A stretch of 64,000 bases of DNA from assembly GCA_021732085.1 (NCBI GenBank), contig JAKFVQ010000023.1, positions 1 through 64,000 of the forward strand, written 5' to 3'. The DNA is from Candidatus Obscuribacterales bacterium. Its GTDB lineage: Bacteria; Cyanobacteriota; Vampirovibrionia; Obscuribacterales; Obscuribacteraceae. Below the pieces are notes generated by a model, which searched no databases, was not told where the DNA came from, and worked only from the letters and a program-made list of their open reading frames with translations. A program made the translations under genes and the position numbers. Below are positions 53,539 to 63,274 of this stretch, one piece after another. How positions within the stretch are numbered: position 1 is the first letter of the stretch; every line of letters starts with the position of its first letter.

Positions 53539-54153
53539 ATGACAAAGAAGCTTGATAGAACGTCCAAATCCGTTGCTCACCATACCGAAGGCAGAACCAG
53601 GTTGAAGGTGCCAAAGCACCTGCGCAACTCGGAAGATGTTCATAAAGTCAAGAAAGCTTTGCGGGCGACTCCCGGTGTAACTGACGTCGACGTAAACCAC
53701 ACCACTGGCAGTATCACTGTTCATCATGAACATGACGAAGATACGATCTTCAAGATCTTGCACGAAACTGCAGAAACTGTCGGAACTGATTTATTGACTG
53801 CTCTTCTTGAAGGTGAGGCAGCTCCTCTGGTCGGCGGAGTTGGACTTGCAGCAGCTGGAGTGGGCATCCTAGAAGGGCTCCTCAAGTCTTTGTTCGGACC
53901 TCCCGGCACAGGAAAAGAAGTACCTCTTTTCTCAGGAAATACCGACGACCTCAAAAAGATTCTGCCGGCAGCATTTCTTGGTGCTGCCATCTATAAAGCG
54001 TACGAAACCAAATCGATTTGGTCCGGTGTTTCGCCGCTGGTATTAGGTGTTTGGGCTCTAGACTGGTACTGGAAACTCAATCACGATCCAAGCGCGACTT
54101 CCTTACACCCGAACGGGCAAGGACACAAGGGACACGGTCACTCAAACAACTAA
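53539..54153 (+). CDS. HMA-like domain protein with a hydrophobic C-terminal region
   Basis: This 204-residue protein has an N-terminal ferredoxin-like (HMA-type) fold at about 14-75 (GRTRLKVPKHLRNSEDVHKVKKAL is the first strand and helix; GVTDVDVNHTTGSITVHH the next). It lacks the CxxC metal-binding pair of classic HMA domains. A Gly/Ala-rich hydrophobic region follows (GGVGLAAAGVGILEGLL; ILPAAFLGAAIYKAYE; PLVLGVWALDWYWKLN). The tail is His-rich (GQGHKGHGHSNN) and could bind metal. It lies 20 bases upstream of the ATPase gene, whose own N-terminus has the same type of fold. Confidence 0.8.
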   Translation: MTKKLDRTSKSVAHHTEGRTRLKVPKHLRNSEDVHKVKKALRATPGVTDVDVNHTTGSITVHHEHDEDTIFKILHETAETVGTDLLTALLEGEAAPLVGGVGLAAAGVGILEGLLKSLFGPPGTGKEVPLFSGNTDDLKKILPAAFLGAAIYKAYETKSIWSGVSPLVLGVWALDWYWKLNHDPSATSLHPNGQGHKGHGHSNN

Positions 54154-54173
54154 ACTCATCTGGAATCTCTTAA

Positions 54174-56471
54174 ATGTACGCAACCGACCCACAACGCAAA
54201 AAAAACGAGCTCATACCAGCCAAGACTTCGGCGCAGCTGGACGAAATAAAATCACAGAAGGATAGCTCTGATTCGTCAGAACGCGTGCTGCTCAGTTTTG
54301 AAGTCCTCCACGAAATCAGTGGAAGAATCCGTTTGCGTATTCCGGAGTTGAAAGGAAACGAAGAATTATCCGCAGCATTCATGCAAGCTGTGCAGAGGGT
54401 GCAAGGCGTTAGTTCTGCGACAGCTAATAGCTGGTGCGGATCCGTCACTATATTATTTGACCAAGAAAAGATCACAAAAGAGCGGTTGCTCGGAAAGCTG
54501 CGCACACTACCAGTCGCAATGCGCCAATCGGGCGTGAGCCTGCCAACTTTTCTCAGCCGCATCCGCCTTCTGGCAAGATTCGCATTGGCAAAATTGGAAT
54601 CATGGACGCCTCCAATTGTTCAGCTGATACTGGGCGGTGCGTCCTTCGCGTCAGCTCTTGTGGGAGCTCCGGCGCTAATCACAACTAGTCTTAGCAGTTT
54701 GGCGGTTTTGCCTATCGCCGGACGCGCTGCGCAAACCGCATTAGAGGAAGGGCGACTCGGCGTCGATGGACTTGATGGATTAGCTGCAATCTTGATGATC
54801 GCACAGCAAAATTTGAGAGCCGCAAGTTTCATGACCGCGCTAATTGGTTTAGGCGAATACATTCGCGAACTAACCGCTCAGCGCTGCCAAAAGATGCTCG
54901 ACGACTTGCTCGGACTGGCTGGCTGTTCAGCGTGGCTCGTAAAAGGGAATAAGCGCATTTGCATACCAGCAGACCAGGTCACCGTGGGCGATACCGTAGT
55001 TATCTATCCAGGCGAACTAGTTCCAGTTGACGGCGAAGTGATGACGGGACATGCTAGCGTCAATCAAGCTTGTCTAACAGGAGAAGCGCACCCGATAGAG
55101 GTCGGCGAGGGATCGCATGTCTTTGCTGGAACCCTTCTAGCTGAAGGGAAAATCTATATCAAATGCAGTGCAAACGTCAAAGATAGCCGAGCCGGACGCG
55201 TAATGGAAATGGTGAAGTCCGCTCCCGTTTACGAAACGCGTACACAAAACTACGCTGCTCACCTCGCCGACAAACTTGTGCTGCCGATTCTTGCCACAGC
55301 AGCAGTCTGCGGGCTGATGACACGCAATATTACTCGCGTGATGAGCATTCTCATTTTTGATTTCTCAACTGGAATTCGTATTGCAGCACCGACTGCAATT
55401 CTCTCATCAATGCAGAGAGCCGGAAGGCACGGAATTCTGATCAAGAGCGGCGGCGCTGTCGAACGATTGGCGCAAGTCAATGCAGTTGTTCTGGACAAAA
55501 CCGGAACGCTCACACTGGGCGAACCGCAAGTAACGCGCATCATCCCTCTCAATGAATTCGACCCAGATCAAATTCTTTCATATGCCGCCGCCGTCGAAGA
55601 ACGCCTTCACCATCCGGCTGCACGCGCCATTATCCGCTACGCACGCCAACAAAACTTGGCCATCCCAGATAGGGACAATTCAGCCCAAAAGAATGGAATG
55701 GGAGTCGGTGCTGTCGTGAAGGGAGCACAAGTATTGTGCGGCAGCAAACGATTCATGAACAGCGAGAAGATCGACATTGCCGGGGCAGCCGAATCAGAAA
55801 GAGAAATTCTAAACAACGGCGAATCAATTGCATATGTTGCAATCAGCGGGCAGCTTGCCGGGCTCATCAGCTATGCAGACAAGCTCCGCCCAGAGGTGCC
55901 GGCAGTGATAAAAGCTCTGCGCAAAAATGGCATCAAACGAATTTACATGGCTACAGGTGACCATGAATATTCTGCTCAGGCAATCGCAAAAATTGCAGGT
56001 ATTACTGAAGTATTTTCGAACTCATTCCCAGAGCAAAAAGCAGAACTGGTAAGGTCTCTAAAAGAGCAAGGTTTCACGGTGGCTGTGGTCGGCGATGGAA
56101 TCAACGATTCGCCGGCTTTAGCTCATGCAGACCTGGGGGTTTCACTGCATGCTGCAACTGATGCCGCACGCGAACACGCCGATGTACTTCTTACGGATAA
56201 CGATCTGAGCAGGCTTCCAGAAGCAATCGAAATCTGCCGAGCAGCGATGGGCCTTGTAAAAGAGAACCTCGGCTATGTTGCCGTGCCAAACGGTGTCGGC
56301 ATTTTTCTAGCAGCCAGTGGAGCAATCGGTCCCGCCGTCTCAACCCTACTAAACAACGGGTCGGCCATTTTGGCAGCGCTCAATAGCCTCCGCCCGCTAT
56401 TCATCGGCGAATGGACGAAAGCTGACGAAAGCAACACAGCCCTTATCGAGTCGAAAACGACATCCGCCTAG
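54174..56471 (+). CDS. P1B-like P-type ATPase without the CPC motif
   Basis: This 765-residue protein has an N-terminal HMA-like domain (about 40-110, no CxxC) and a full P-type ATPase core. The phosphorylated Asp is at 441 in VVLDKTGTLT. TGEAHP lies in the actuator domain, HHPAARAI is the nucleotide-domain HP motif, and GDGINDSPAL the hinge. At the membrane metal site, where P1B pumps have CPC, this protein reads Phe-Ser-Thr (397-399, in DFSTGIRIAAPTA). It therefore cannot coordinate a soft metal in the usual way, and its substrate is unknown. The core catalytic residues are intact, so it should hydrolyse ATP. The next gene is convergent, so it is probably the last gene of its operon. Confidence 0.9.
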   Translation: MYATDPQRKKNELIPAKTSAQLDEIKSQKDSSDSSERVLLSFEVLHEISGRIRLRIPELKGNEELSAAFMQAVQRVQGVSSATANSWCGSVTILFDQEKITKERLLGKLRTLPVAMRQSGVSLPTFLSRIRLLARFALAKLESWTPPIVQLILGGASFASALVGAPALITTSLSSLAVLPIAGRAAQTALEEGRLGVDGLDGLAAILMIAQQNLRAASFMTALIGLGEYIRELTAQRCQKMLDDLLGLAGCSAWLVKGNKRICIPADQVTVGDTVVIYPGELVPVDGEVMTGHASVNQACLTGEAHPIEVGEGSHVFAGTLLAEGKIYIKCSANVKDSRAGRVMEMVKSAPVYETRTQNYAAHLADKLVLPILATAAVCGLMTRNITRVMSILIFDFSTGIRIAAPTAILSSMQRAGRHGILIKSGGAVERLAQVNAVVLDKTGTLTLGEPQVTRIIPLNEFDPDQILSYAAAVEERLHHPAARAIIRYARQQNLAIPDRDNSAQKNGMGVGAVVKGAQVLCGSKRFMNSEKIDIAGAAESEREILNNGESIAYVAISGQLAGLISYADKLRPEVPAVIKALRKNGIKRIYMATGDHEYSAQAIAKIAGITEVFSNSFPEQKAELVRSLKEQGFTVAVVGDGINDSPALAHADLGVSLHAATDAAREHADVLLTDNDLSRLPEAIEICRAAMGLVKENLGYVAVPNGVGIFLAASGAIGPAVSTLLNNGSAILAALNSLRPLFIGEWTKADESNTALIESKTTSA

Positions 56472-56742
56472 TCTTCAACTAATATTCCAGCATCCAAGCT
56501 GTTTTTGTCATCGTTTTGACGCCGGACTGACACCGCCCCCGACCTGCAAGTCCTTTTCTGTCCAAAAGAAACCCTGCGCCTGTATGCGTTTCAGGATTTA
56601 TTCTTTTTCTTTTGCTCGGCACCCTAATTTTCCGCGACTGCCCGTAATCGATATACGAGCGCAAAAGACAAGCTCAAAAGAAACGTATTAACTGACTAGC
56701 TTGCCCGTTCGAGAAGTTTTACCTCTGTCCGCAACCACCCGC

Positions 56743-56783
56743 AAAAACCGTCGACTATTCCACCCGATCAGTCGACGGTTTTT
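56743..56783. terminator. Bidirectional rho-independent terminator
   Basis: AAAAACCGTCGACT (56743-56756) and AGTCGACGGTTTTT (56770-56783) form a perfect 14-bp stem with a 13-base loop. The A/T ends give a T-run on either strand, so it can stop the ATPase transcript and the convergent kinase transcript. The kinase stop codon lies inside it. Confidence 0.85.
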
Positions 56784-58923
56784 GATTTATTCTTGGAAAA
56801 TTCCCGGTTCGTTTCATCTTGCTCAACCCCACGTTGTTCTTCATCTCGAGTCTCAGCAGTCTGGCTTTCATAAGATCCAGTTCGGCAGAAGGAGGAAATT
56901 TATCGATCTCAGCTCGTACTTCAGGGATCAGAACATCAGAGACATCAAATTGACCATACTTCTCTAGCCCCTCAATATACTTGAGACAGAATTCGATGCC
57001 GTTTATGTCTTTTCGTTTCGTCAAAGCACCTTGAGCTTCCACATGCAATTCGAGAATCAACTGCCCTGATCTACCCCTGGGCATCGTCTGTGCTGGACCG
57101 AGATTTATTACTCGACGTTGTGCAGAGAATACCGTAACTGCATCATAGTGCTTCTTGGAGAAACAAGAATCTAACAGCTTCGACGCCCCTTTAAAATCGC
57201 CATTAGCGATCATCAATCTCACAGCTGCATGAAGCGCATCTATCTCTTGCTTACTTCCTTCACCAAACTCTTTCAATGAGTATTGACTGAGCTCATTTAA
57301 AGCCGAAATCACGGTCGGATACCTATCCTTGCCCCATCGCCCAAGATAAAATAGACAAGGAATTTTCGCTGAAACAATTTCTTGCTTGAATGCATCTTTC
57401 TCCACTGCATCCACGTTTGAATTTTCTAGCTCACCCAACAAATCATCGAGCACCTGGCTGAATCTCCAGAAAAGCGCTGCCAGATCTTTGTTCGTAGGAA
57501 TTTCACGTTGGAGATATAGTAAACGGTCCACTGTTTTTTCAACCATGCTTGCGCGCAAGTCAACCGGACGTCCCTTGTCTGCTAGCTCGCTAATAAACGA
57601 GCGGGCTGTTCGCATAGCCGCCTTCACAACCTTGTCATTCGATCTGCTTTCATTTGGCATCGCTTCTCGTCCGACAGCACCTACTTTTCGATCGGGCAAC
57701 TCTCTCTTTGAATTCATGGAAACTGCGATCAAAATAATAGTGACAGCCAAAAATCCAGCCAATGAAACCCAGAGGAATCCACGGTCTCTAGCAACCGGCG
57801 AACTTGATTTGAGAAGACGAACAGTATCGATGTCTTCAACTGCGCTGAGCAACTCACGCTTCAGATCAACAACTGATGCCGGTCTGCTTTCGGGAATCTT
57901 TTCCAAGCACTTCATGGTCAGGCTGATAAGCTTTGCCCCTCCCGGAGTATCGGCACTGAGTGCAGAAGCAGGCGAGTTCATTTGTTTATACATTACTTCC
58001 AGCGGAGACTCGCCCTGGAACGGTGGCGTTCCTGAGATGCACTCATACAGAATGCAACCAAAAGAATAGATGTCTGAGCGTTCATCGACCTGCCCACCCT
58101 GGCATTGCTCAGGGCTCATATATGCTGGACTGCCGACGCTGACATTGGTTTTCGTAAGGCGAACCGAGCTGGAATCTTGAGCAATGGCAATGCCGAAGTC
58201 AATCAGCTTCGGGACGATATTCTCATCAGGATTATTAACGCAAACGATATTACTAGGCTTCAAATCGCGATGAACAATTTTGTTCTCATGCAAATATTGC
58301 AATCCATCTAGAACCTTGGGCATAACCTGCTTTAGCAGCGAGGCAGAAAGACGCTGATTTTCGGAAAGCATTTGTGCAAGTGATTTCCCTTTGAGAAAAT
58401 CCATCACATAGAAAGGGTAATCTTTCGACGTGTTTCCACTGGATCGAATTTTTACTACATTCGGATGATCTAGTGCCGCCAAAACGCGCATTTCCCTGAT
58501 GAAGCGTTCGCGCATCTCATCAGCATTTGATTGAGCCGAAGAAAGAATCTTGATTGCGACGTCGCATTCAAGAAAAATATCCTTAGCCTTGATCACGACA
58601 CCCATTGCGCCGGAACCCACCAATTCTTGCGGCACGTATCGGCTATCGAAATCGCCGATTTGCTGAAGAATTGATTTGAATTCTGTTGGTGATCCAGAAT
58701 CGTTCCGTGATGCAGATCCAGAATCGTTCCGTGATGCAGATCCAGCTGCAGTAGAAGCCGGCGGGACGCCGGCGGTCCCAAGATCGCTGCCACTCGAAGC
58801 AGACTGGAAGCCTGCGCTCCCATCATCACTTGAAGCAGGCTGGGATTCTGCGGGTCCAGGCTTGCGCTCTGCTTCAGCAGCTTGTTCGCTATTCTCACTG
58901 CCGGTCAATTTGGGATTTTGCAT
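56755..58923 (-). CDS. Transmembrane Ser/Thr protein kinase
   Basis: This 722-residue protein starts with about 95 residues of Ser/Gly/Ala-rich disordered sequence, including a 24-bp tandem repeat. A Hanks-type kinase follows (about 96-360) with Gly loop GSGAMGVVIK, Lys125 in VAIKIL, HRDLKPSN (218-225), DFG (242-244) and SPAYMSPEQC. A TM helix is at about 382-402. The C-terminal 320 residues are helical and probably extracytoplasmic. No PASTA domain is present. It resembles the kinase at 22084 in layout but not in its C-terminus. The last codons lie within the terminator stem. Confidence 0.92.
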   Translation of the reverse strand: MQNPKLTGSENSEQAAEAERKPGPAESQPASSDDGSAGFQSASSGSDLGTAGVPPASTAAGSASRNDSGSASRNDSGSPTEFKSILQQIGDFDSRYVPQELVGSGAMGVVIKAKDIFLECDVAIKILSSAQSNADEMRERFIREMRVLAALDHPNVVKIRSSGNTSKDYPFYVMDFLKGKSLAQMLSENQRLSASLLKQVMPKVLDGLQYLHENKIVHRDLKPSNIVCVNNPDENIVPKLIDFGIAIAQDSSSVRLTKTNVSVGSPAYMSPEQCQGGQVDERSDIYSFGCILYECISGTPPFQGESPLEVMYKQMNSPASALSADTPGGAKLISLTMKCLEKIPESRPASVVDLKRELLSAVEDIDTVRLLKSSSPVARDRGFLWVSLAGFLAVTIILIAVSMNSKRELPDRKVGAVGREAMPNESRSNDKVVKAAMRTARSFISELADKGRPVDLRASMVEKTVDRLLYLQREIPTNKDLAALFWRFSQVLDDLLGELENSNVDAVEKDAFKQEIVSAKIPCLFYLGRWGKDRYPTVISALNELSQYSLKEFGEGSKQEIDALHAAVRLMIANGDFKGASKLLDSCFSKKHYDAVTVFSAQRRVINLGPAQTMPRGRSGQLILELHVEAQGALTKRKDINGIEFCLKYIEGLEKYGQFDVSDVLIPEVRAEIDKFPPSAELDLMKARLLRLEMKNNVGLSKMKRTGNFPRINQKPSTDRVE
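58691..58738 (-). repeat. 24-bp tandem repeat in the kinase N-terminus
   Basis: GATCCAGAATCGTTCCGTGATGCA-type units occur twice in a row and encode SASRNDSG on the minus strand. The adjacent segment encodes AGVPPAS, part of a low-complexity insert before the kinase fold. The repeat is in frame. Confidence 0.75.
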
Positions 58924-58994
58924 TCAACGTGCCGAACTACGCTGGGGCACAGAACAATATGCCCTTAGAACTCTTGAAGCGAAACCTGAAGGGG

Positions 58995-61775
58995 TCAACC
59001 CTGATTCTTCTTCAGCCAGTTGTTTAAGGATTGTCCGGATTTTTGATTGAAACGGACAGCGACGCGTAGTTTCTCCAACATTCTGTTCTTGTCGCTTTCG
59101 CCCTCAGGGATTCTGTGTTGAGCAAAGAACGATTGAACATCGTTGTACATTTCTTGCGTAGTGAAAGCGCTGGGCAGACCCGCCATACGACCGAGGACCT
59201 GCTGCGAATAGATCTTCTTCAAATCAGGATAGTGCGATTTAATGAATGACCAGGTGCTATGCCGCGCTTCAGGATTGGAGAAAAATGCACCCAAGATTCG
59301 CGGAGAGTCTTGAGTACGGATCTCCTTGGTCAAAATCATGTTATAGACATTGGACATCAATGCTGGCTGTCGGTAAACAGTAAGCGCATAAAGATTTCGC
59401 AATTCCACTTCGGGCGTCGCGGCTGTCTTGAAGAGCGTTTTCATCTGCTCGAACTCCGCGCTGCCACCATTGTAAGCAACGATGGTAGTCACGGCATCCA
59501 TTAAATCTGCTGAGACCGATTTCGGATTTTTCAAATACTCATCAAACAAACGACGTGACTTTTCAATTACAGCTTTGTCTTCGCCAACGGTACCAAGCAT
59601 TCCAATAATAGAATTTCGCACCAGGCGCATGGAGACGGGCTCATTAGCCTTCTCTTCCCAACCGAGCTTCTGGTACTCCTCATTCAACAATTCGCGAACG
59701 AACGCCGCGTAAGCTGCCTTGCTGCTCTTATCTACAAAGAGATCAAGATAACCGAGCTGCGAGACGATGATATCCCAAACTCCCGCATCCTGCTCGTGCT
59801 TGAATGCCTTCAGAGTAGTCAGATACGATTCGACAGGAACCGCTCCAGCAACTGCTAAAGAGAATTGATCGCCAATCAGGCCCAGTCGTTCACCGGCAGA
59901 GAGAAGATTCAGATTAGACAAAATCTTCTTCTGATTTCCGGCAGGGTATATGGTCCGGTAGAATCCGTATCCGCCCGAGTTGGCAATGAAGCCTCGATCG
60001 CTAGCAGGGGCTTTCAGCGCTTGCGTAGCGGAATTGATTACTTGCACCAGATCGGGCTTGACAGTTTCACGACCATATTGATCCACGCTCACTGCATCCT
60101 TCAATTTGCGCATCGCAAATGGCACCATCCATAGTTGCGCTCCAGGCTTCTGCCCGTCAAGGAAGAAGCGCTGCTGGCTCACTTGGTTCTGCCCAGCCTT
60201 TGATTCCCTTATTGTCATTAACGGGTAGCCAGGCTGATTACACCAGGTACGCATCATATTCTGAACAGGTTTTCCGGATGCGGCCTGCAAAGCAGCCCAA
60301 AGATCTGCCGTCGCCGCATTTCCAAACGAATGCGCCTTAAGATAAGAAACGACACCAGATTGAAATACATTATCACCGAGGAAAACTTCCAGCATCTTCA
60401 ATATCGATGCCCCCTTGGTGTAGGTGATGTCATCGAACATTTGCAGTGCATCAGAAGGCGCCACCACTGGCGATTGGATAGATCGCGTTGAGTGCAACGA
60501 ATCCGTGCGCATAGAACCTTGCCGATTAGCAAAGAACTGCGACATCACATTCCATTCCGGAGCAACATTATTGACCGTCTTGTTCGCCATCCATGTCGCG
60601 AATGCTTCGTTGAGCCAAATATCATCCCACCAAGCCATCGTCACGAGATCACCGAACCATTGGTGAGCCATTTCGTGCGCAATCACACTTACGCACGACT
60701 GTTTTACATCAAGCGCTGCATTCTTCTCGTCCAGAACCAGCAGCGCTTCTCTGAAAGTGATCGCGCCTGGATTCTCCATTGCGCCAGCTTGAAAATCTGG
60801 AATCGCAATCAGGTCAAGTTTGCCCCATGGATAAGGAATTCGGAAATAGGAATTTTGATAGCGCACAACCTTACCGGCATAATCTCTGGCATAGTTACCG
60901 AGAGCCGGATCGCGCTCAAGGCTCCAGACGCGGATTTTGACGCCGTCCACAACAATCTCTTCGGTGGAGCGAAACTCGCCGACACAAAGCGCAACCAGAT
61001 AGGTCGACATGCGCGGTGTCTCAGCGAAAGTAACAACCTTCATGCCACCATCATTCTTTTGTTCTTGCTCAACGGCACCATTTGAAATTGCAGTCAGGTG
61101 CGAAGGAATTATTGTCTGAATTTTGAACTTAGCTTTCATCGCGGGCTCATCGAAGCATGGAAACATGCGACGAGCATCAGTAGGTTCCATTTGCGTTGTA
61201 GCTATGTGGCGTGTTTTACCTTGCTTATCCTTATAGCTGGATTTATAGAAGCCAACGAGTTTATCGTTGAGAATGCCATCAAAATCAAGTTGAAGCTGGT
61301 ATCGACCAGGAGGAATATTTGTCTTGGAGCTGAGAGTTACGCGCTCAAGTTTTTTGTCGAGTTCGGATTTCAGCGTCAGTCCACCAAGAAGCGCATCAGA
61401 AGATACTGATGAATTGGTGTTTGCATGACCAGGATCTTTGGAAACAAGCACAGCCTTGTTGATAGTCAGATCAATTGCATTCAGCGTGATGGTTGTGCAG
61501 GAGGATCGAACATCGATATCTATGATTTCGCGCCCGGAGTATTTGGCTTTCTCAATATCCGGCGTGAAGGATAAGTCATAACGCGAAGGCAGCACATTTT
61601 CATTCAATCTATAATCGGATTTCGGCATATCTGATGCTGACAAGTTTTTTGTCGCCTGTTTGGCACCAGCTGCGTAACTTGCAGAACTAGTGAAGCATGG
61701 CAGCGAATTGAAGGCCAGTGATAAAGTCAATGCGGCAAAAAATGAAAAGCGCAAGCTGCTCGTCCGATTCAGCAC
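58995..61775 (-). CDS. Exported M1-family aminopeptidase
   Basis: This 926-residue zinc metallopeptidase has a signal peptide (FSFFAALTLSLAFNSLPCF). The substrate-recognition GAMEN motif is near residue 331. The zinc site HEMAH near 364, with the downstream Glu in WLNEAFATW, is complete. An ERAP1-like helical C-terminal domain is present. It removes N-terminal residues from peptides, here most likely in the periplasm or outside the cell; most bacterial PepN are cytoplasmic, so the signal peptide matters. The start is GTG 61775, after a GGGGGG stretch. It precedes the kinase gene at 58923 on the same strand, 71 bases apart. Confidence 0.93.
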   Translation of the reverse strand: MLNRTSSLRFSFFAALTLSLAFNSLPCFTSSASYAAGAKQATKNLSASDMPKSDYRLNENVLPSRYDLSFTPDIEKAKYSGREIIDIDVRSSCTTITLNAIDLTINKAVLVSKDPGHANTNSSVSSDALLGGLTLKSELDKKLERVTLSSKTNIPPGRYQLQLDFDGILNDKLVGFYKSSYKDKQGKTRHIATTQMEPTDARRMFPCFDEPAMKAKFKIQTIIPSHLTAISNGAVEQEQKNDGGMKVVTFAETPRMSTYLVALCVGEFRSTEEIVVDGVKIRVWSLERDPALGNYARDYAGKVVRYQNSYFRIPYPWGKLDLIAIPDFQAGAMENPGAITFREALLVLDEKNAALDVKQSCVSVIAHEMAHQWFGDLVTMAWWDDIWLNEAFATWMANKTVNNVAPEWNVMSQFFANRQGSMRTDSLHSTRSIQSPVVAPSDALQMFDDITYTKGASILKMLEVFLGDNVFQSGVVSYLKAHSFGNAATADLWAALQAASGKPVQNMMRTWCNQPGYPLMTIRESKAGQNQVSQQRFFLDGQKPGAQLWMVPFAMRKLKDAVSVDQYGRETVKPDLVQVINSATQALKAPASDRGFIANSGGYGFYRTIYPAGNQKKILSNLNLLSAGERLGLIGDQFSLAVAGAVPVESYLTTLKAFKHEQDAGVWDIIVSQLGYLDLFVDKSSKAAYAAFVRELLNEEYQKLGWEEKANEPVSMRLVRNSIIGMLGTVGEDKAVIEKSRRLFDEYLKNPKSVSADLMDAVTTIVAYNGGSAEFEQMKTLFKTAATPEVELRNLYALTVYRQPALMSNVYNMILTKEIRTQDSPRILGAFFSNPEARHSTWSFIKSHYPDLKKIYSQQVLGRMAGLPSAFTTQEMYNDVQSFFAQHRIPEGESDKNRMLEKLRVAVRFNQKSGQSLNNWLKKNQG

Positions 61776-61969
61776 AAGAAAGCCCCCCAGCTATGTAAGT
61801 CGCCAGATCATATCACATAGCCTTAGGCCGGACGGGACTTGCGCTTCGCCCTGTCCAAGCCATTGGGACAGACTAACAGTCGCCTCTTAGGCGGCTCAGT
61901 CTTCGCCTACCAGTATTAAGCGCCCGGGACAGCGAGCTGCCAGGAACTTGTAAGGAAAGGAATCTCTAC

Positions 61970-62509
61970 CTACTGAATTGTCTTTGCAGCCGCTTCGTAA
62001 GCTTGAAAAGTGCGGTCATCAAAAAGAACGAATCGTATTTCGCTGAAAGAATCCTTGTTTGCGGACAAGAATTCGCTGATTGCATTCATTGCGACTAGCG
62101 CAGCTTTTTCTACAGGATAACCATAAGCGCCAGTACTAATAGATGGGAAGGCAATCGTTTTTGCTTCAACTTCCATCGCGCGTGAAAGGCTGTTCTTGTA
62201 TGCATTCGCCAGAGTAACATCTTCATTTCCATCGCCGCCGCGCCAAACAGGTCCGACGGTGTGCACAACCCAGCGAGCCTTCAGCTTGCCACCACTGGTG
62301 ATGACTGCATTGCCGGGAGAACAGGATCCCTGAGCGGCGCGAATCTTTCTGCATTCCTCTAAAATAGCCGGTCCACCAGCGCGATGGATGGCGCCGTCAA
62401 CACCGCCGCCGCCGAGCAAACTCGAATTAGCCGCGTTCACAATTGCATCGGCATCCTGGATCGTAATGTCGCCACGAACCAGGAGCAACTTAACTCCCTC
62501 GATATGCAT
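61970..62509 (-). CDS. Macro-domain O-acetyl-ADP-ribose deacetylase
   Basis: This 179-residue single-domain protein of the YmdB/MacroD type shows the binding loop VNAANSSLLGGGGVDGAIHRAGG, SCSPGNAVITSGG, and the second loop FPSISTGAYGYPVEKAA. It hydrolyses O-acetyl-ADP-ribose and ADP-ribosyl modifications in known members. It begins 15 bases after the hypothetical gene at 62525 and is probably in the same operon. No ADP-ribosyltransferase gene is visible nearby. Confidence 0.95.
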   Translation of the reverse strand: MHIEGVKLLLVRGDITIQDADAIVNAANSSLLGGGGVDGAIHRAGGPAILEECRKIRAAQGSCSPGNAVITSGGKLKARWVVHTVGPVWRGGDGNEDVTLANAYKNSLSRAMEVEAKTIAFPSISTGAYGYPVEKAALVAMNAISEFLSANKDSFSEIRFVLFDDRTFQAYEAAAKTIQ

Positions 62510-62524
62510 TTTCTAAAAGTGCCT

Positions 62525-63070
62525 CTAAGCGGAGGTGCGTCCGCCAGCTCTATAAGGATTGAGTTCGATGATCTGACCGCTGGAAAGAAACTTCACCAGT
62601 TCCTGTCCGTTCGGTCCAGTCAAACGCTGAAAGGATGTGCCGTTCTCACAAGCAACAGCCGTGCGCTTAGTACCATCGGGGGCAATCAAGACTGCGCCGA
62701 CTTTACCGCCACTGCGGTCGTTTCCAAAACTCAGTTCAAGAGTGCAGTTTTCGGATTTGAAAGCCTCAAGGTAGCCGCGCTCCTTCAACCAACGTGTAGA
62801 CTGGCTATTGTCGTCCAACATTTGGTTGACACGACCAAGCGGTGTCAATTTCTCGTTGCCTGGCTGAGGAAATTCAACTCGAGTGGCCAGATTTTTCGTA
62901 TCACTAATCTCTAGACGTTGCAGCGTTGTCGCGTCGTCTTTGCTTAATCCTGGAATCGCACGGCCGTTCCAATGCTCGGCTTTCTGCTGATTAGGATCAA
63001 AATTCCAACTTTGGAGTATTTCAGTATTGTTGCTTCGTGGGGAAGCATTTTCGAGTCGCCATTCGGCCAT
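62525..63070 (-). CDS. Hypothetical protein
   Basis: This 181-residue soluble protein matches no family I recognise. The second half has alternating beta-strand character (CTLELSFGNDRSGGKVGAVLI; PDGTKRTAVACENG). The N-terminal third is Asn/Gln-rich and flexible. It ends 15 bases before the macro-domain gene on the same strand, so the two are probably co-transcribed. A role in ADP-ribose signalling is only a positional guess. Confidence 0.6.
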   Translation of the reverse strand: MAEWRLENASPRSNNTEILQSWNFDPNQQKAEHWNGRAIPGLSKDDATTLQRLEISDTKNLATRVEFPQPGNEKLTPLGRVNQMLDDNSQSTRWLKERGYLEAFKSENCTLELSFGNDRSGGKVGAVLIAPDGTKRTAVACENGTSFQRLTGPNGQELVKFLSSGQIIELNPYRAGGRTSA

Positions 63071-63274
63071 AGTGGTGCAGCCCTTAGACTGAGATTTTTG
63101 CCAACAATAATAGTGTGTGTGAAAAAGAAACCGAGCCGGATGATGGGGCTCGCTTCAGTTAACTTCTGTTTGCGGTTCGAATCCCTGTCATGCGAACCGA
63201 AACGTGAGTCAAAACTTACCTGTGAAATCATTCTATGCGAGGCAAGGTGCTTGTCAAGCAGAATTAATTATGAA

